Below, one piece after another: positions 5,878-6,330 of a stretch of DNA of 6,330 nt; position 1 is the stretch's first letter, and every line of letters begins with the position of its first letter. Under the pieces are notes generated by a model that saw only the letters and a list, made by a program, of their open reading frames with translations, was not told the DNA's origin and searched no databases. The DNA comes from Betaproteobacteria bacterium (GTDB lineage: Bacteria; Pseudomonadota; Gammaproteobacteria; Burkholderiales; SG8-41), in contig JAQGNC010000022.1 in assembly GCA_028292065.1 (NCBI GenBank), positions 1 through 6,330 on the forward strand. The letters run 5' to 3'. The position numbers and the translations under genes are program-made.

Positions 5878-5884
5878 AAGGAGG
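5878..5884 (+). promoter_or_regulatory. Strong ribosome binding site of the peroxidase gene
   Basis: AAGGAGG is a full Shine-Dalgarno match. Two consecutive ATG codons follow, at 5888 (3-base gap) and 5891 (6-base gap). The second has the better spacing. Confidence 0.75.
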
Positions 5885-5890
5885 CCAATG

Positions 5891-6330
5891 ATGCAACGAA
5901 GGCCCGCCCGGATCCTCGTCGCGCTCGGGCGAGCTGCATCGCGCCGATCGATAGCGCTGGCCGCGATGACGGCGCTTCTGGTGGTGGCCGGGGCGATCGC
6001 GGCGAGTCCTTCAGCGCTGGCCGATCGGGACGACGACTCAGTGCGTAACGACAGGCTCGACGAGCAGCTCAACGCCGAGCTCAAGCGCGTCGGATTCAGC
6101 GGCACGATCGAATCCACCCTGGAAGCGCGCCTGAAGCGCCGTATCGACGACCGGCTCGCCGATCTCGGGCGACTGCTGTTCTTCGATACCGTCGCCGGCC
6201 TGCACGACGACAACACCTGCGCCGGCTGCCACTCGCCGACCAACGGCTTCGGCGACACGCAGTCGATCGCCATCGGCGTCCAGAACAACAACCTGGTCGG
6301 CCCCGACCGCGCCGGCCCGCGCAACCAGCG
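5891..6330 (+). CDS. Di-heme cytochrome c peroxidase / MauG-family protein, N-terminal part
   Basis: The frame is open from ATG 5891 (or 5888) to the end of the window, giving 146 codons; the 3' end is missing. Residues 1-45 form a long signal peptide: Arg-rich start, hydrophobic core ALAAMTALLVVAGAIAA, likely cut after ALA at about 45. A charged helical segment follows, then LGRLLFFD at 92-99 and the heme site C110-AG-C113-H114 in DDNTCAGCHSPTNGFGD. This LGRxLFFD...CAxCH order is the hallmark of the first heme domain of bacterial di-heme peroxidases (CcpA/MauG superfamily). These periplasmic enzymes reduce hydrogen peroxide with electrons from cytochromes, or oxidise other substrates. The second heme site and the discriminating residues lie beyond the window, so peroxidase and MauG-like roles cannot be separated. 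The gene has its own strong ribosome binding site and is separated from the aminotransferase by a terminator. Confidence 0.9.
   Translation, partial: MQRRPARILVALGRAASRRSIALAAMTALLVVAGAIAASPSALADRDDDSVRNDRLDEQLNAELKRVGFSGTIESTLEARLKRRIDDRLADLGRLLFFDTVAGLHDDNTCAGCHSPTNGFGDTQSIAIGVQNNNLVGPDRAGPRNQ

Noticed and set aside
5891..6030. Twin-arginine-like SRRSIAL in the peroxidase signal peptide
   Set aside because: c-type cytochromes receive heme after Sec export in unfolded form, and the motif lacks the typical F-L-K continuation, so Tat export is unlikely.
5704..6048. Open frame of 114 codons overlapping the peroxidase start
   Set aside because: It begins in the terminator T-run, runs in a different frame from the peroxidase, and has no ribosome binding site or motif.

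Overview
The window looks like a chromosomal segment of a high-GC proteobacterium. Codon third positions are strongly G/C-rich, and the gene content suggests a respiring betaproteobacterium of the Azoarcus/Aromatoleum/Thauera type. That placement is inferred from composition and gene style only. All supported genes are on the + strand, and they form three transcriptional blocks.

Block 1 (13-3898) is a tight four-gene run of exported proteins. It holds two different SCO/SenC-family copper/thiol-redox proteins, a c-type cytochrome domain fused to a type-1 periplasmic ligand-binding domain, and a parvulin-type peptidyl-prolyl isomerase. Intergenic gaps are 13, 7 and 14 bases, or an ATGA overlap at the last junction if the earlier start is used. 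The set reads as a periplasmic redox module: SCO proteins handle copper or disulfides, the heme/ligand-binding fusion is the unusual component, and the isomerase would help fold exported proteins. The run may begin upstream of the window.

A 176-base gap (3899-4074) contains five closely packed inverted repeats. The last is a perfect 19-bp dyad lying between a good -35 and an extended -10 element. The predicted transcription start falls on, or within a base or two of, the ATG of block 2, so that mRNA may be leaderless.

Block 2 (4075-5592) is one open frame that joins a Cro/YdaS-like helix-turn-helix domain to a complete class-V PLP-dependent aminotransferase of the alanine/serine-glyoxylate family. 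A second start with a good Shine-Dalgarno sequence lies in the same frame at 4342, exactly where the enzyme domain begins. The frame could therefore make both a DNA-binding fusion and the bare enzyme. The dyad in the promoter is a natural candidate for autoregulation. The block is followed by a REP-like palindromic element (5618-5677) and a strong intrinsic terminator (5684-5710).

Block 3 (from 5891, running off the window) is the start of a di-heme cytochrome c peroxidase/MauG-family protein with a signal peptide and its first CxxCH heme site. Its leader contains two further compact palindromes. Blocks 1 and 3 share a periplasmic heme/copper redox theme. Block 2 is metabolic and appears independently controlled. 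The points most worth a second look are the HTH-aminotransferase frame with its operator-promoter, and the cytochrome-ligand-binding fusion in a SCO operon.
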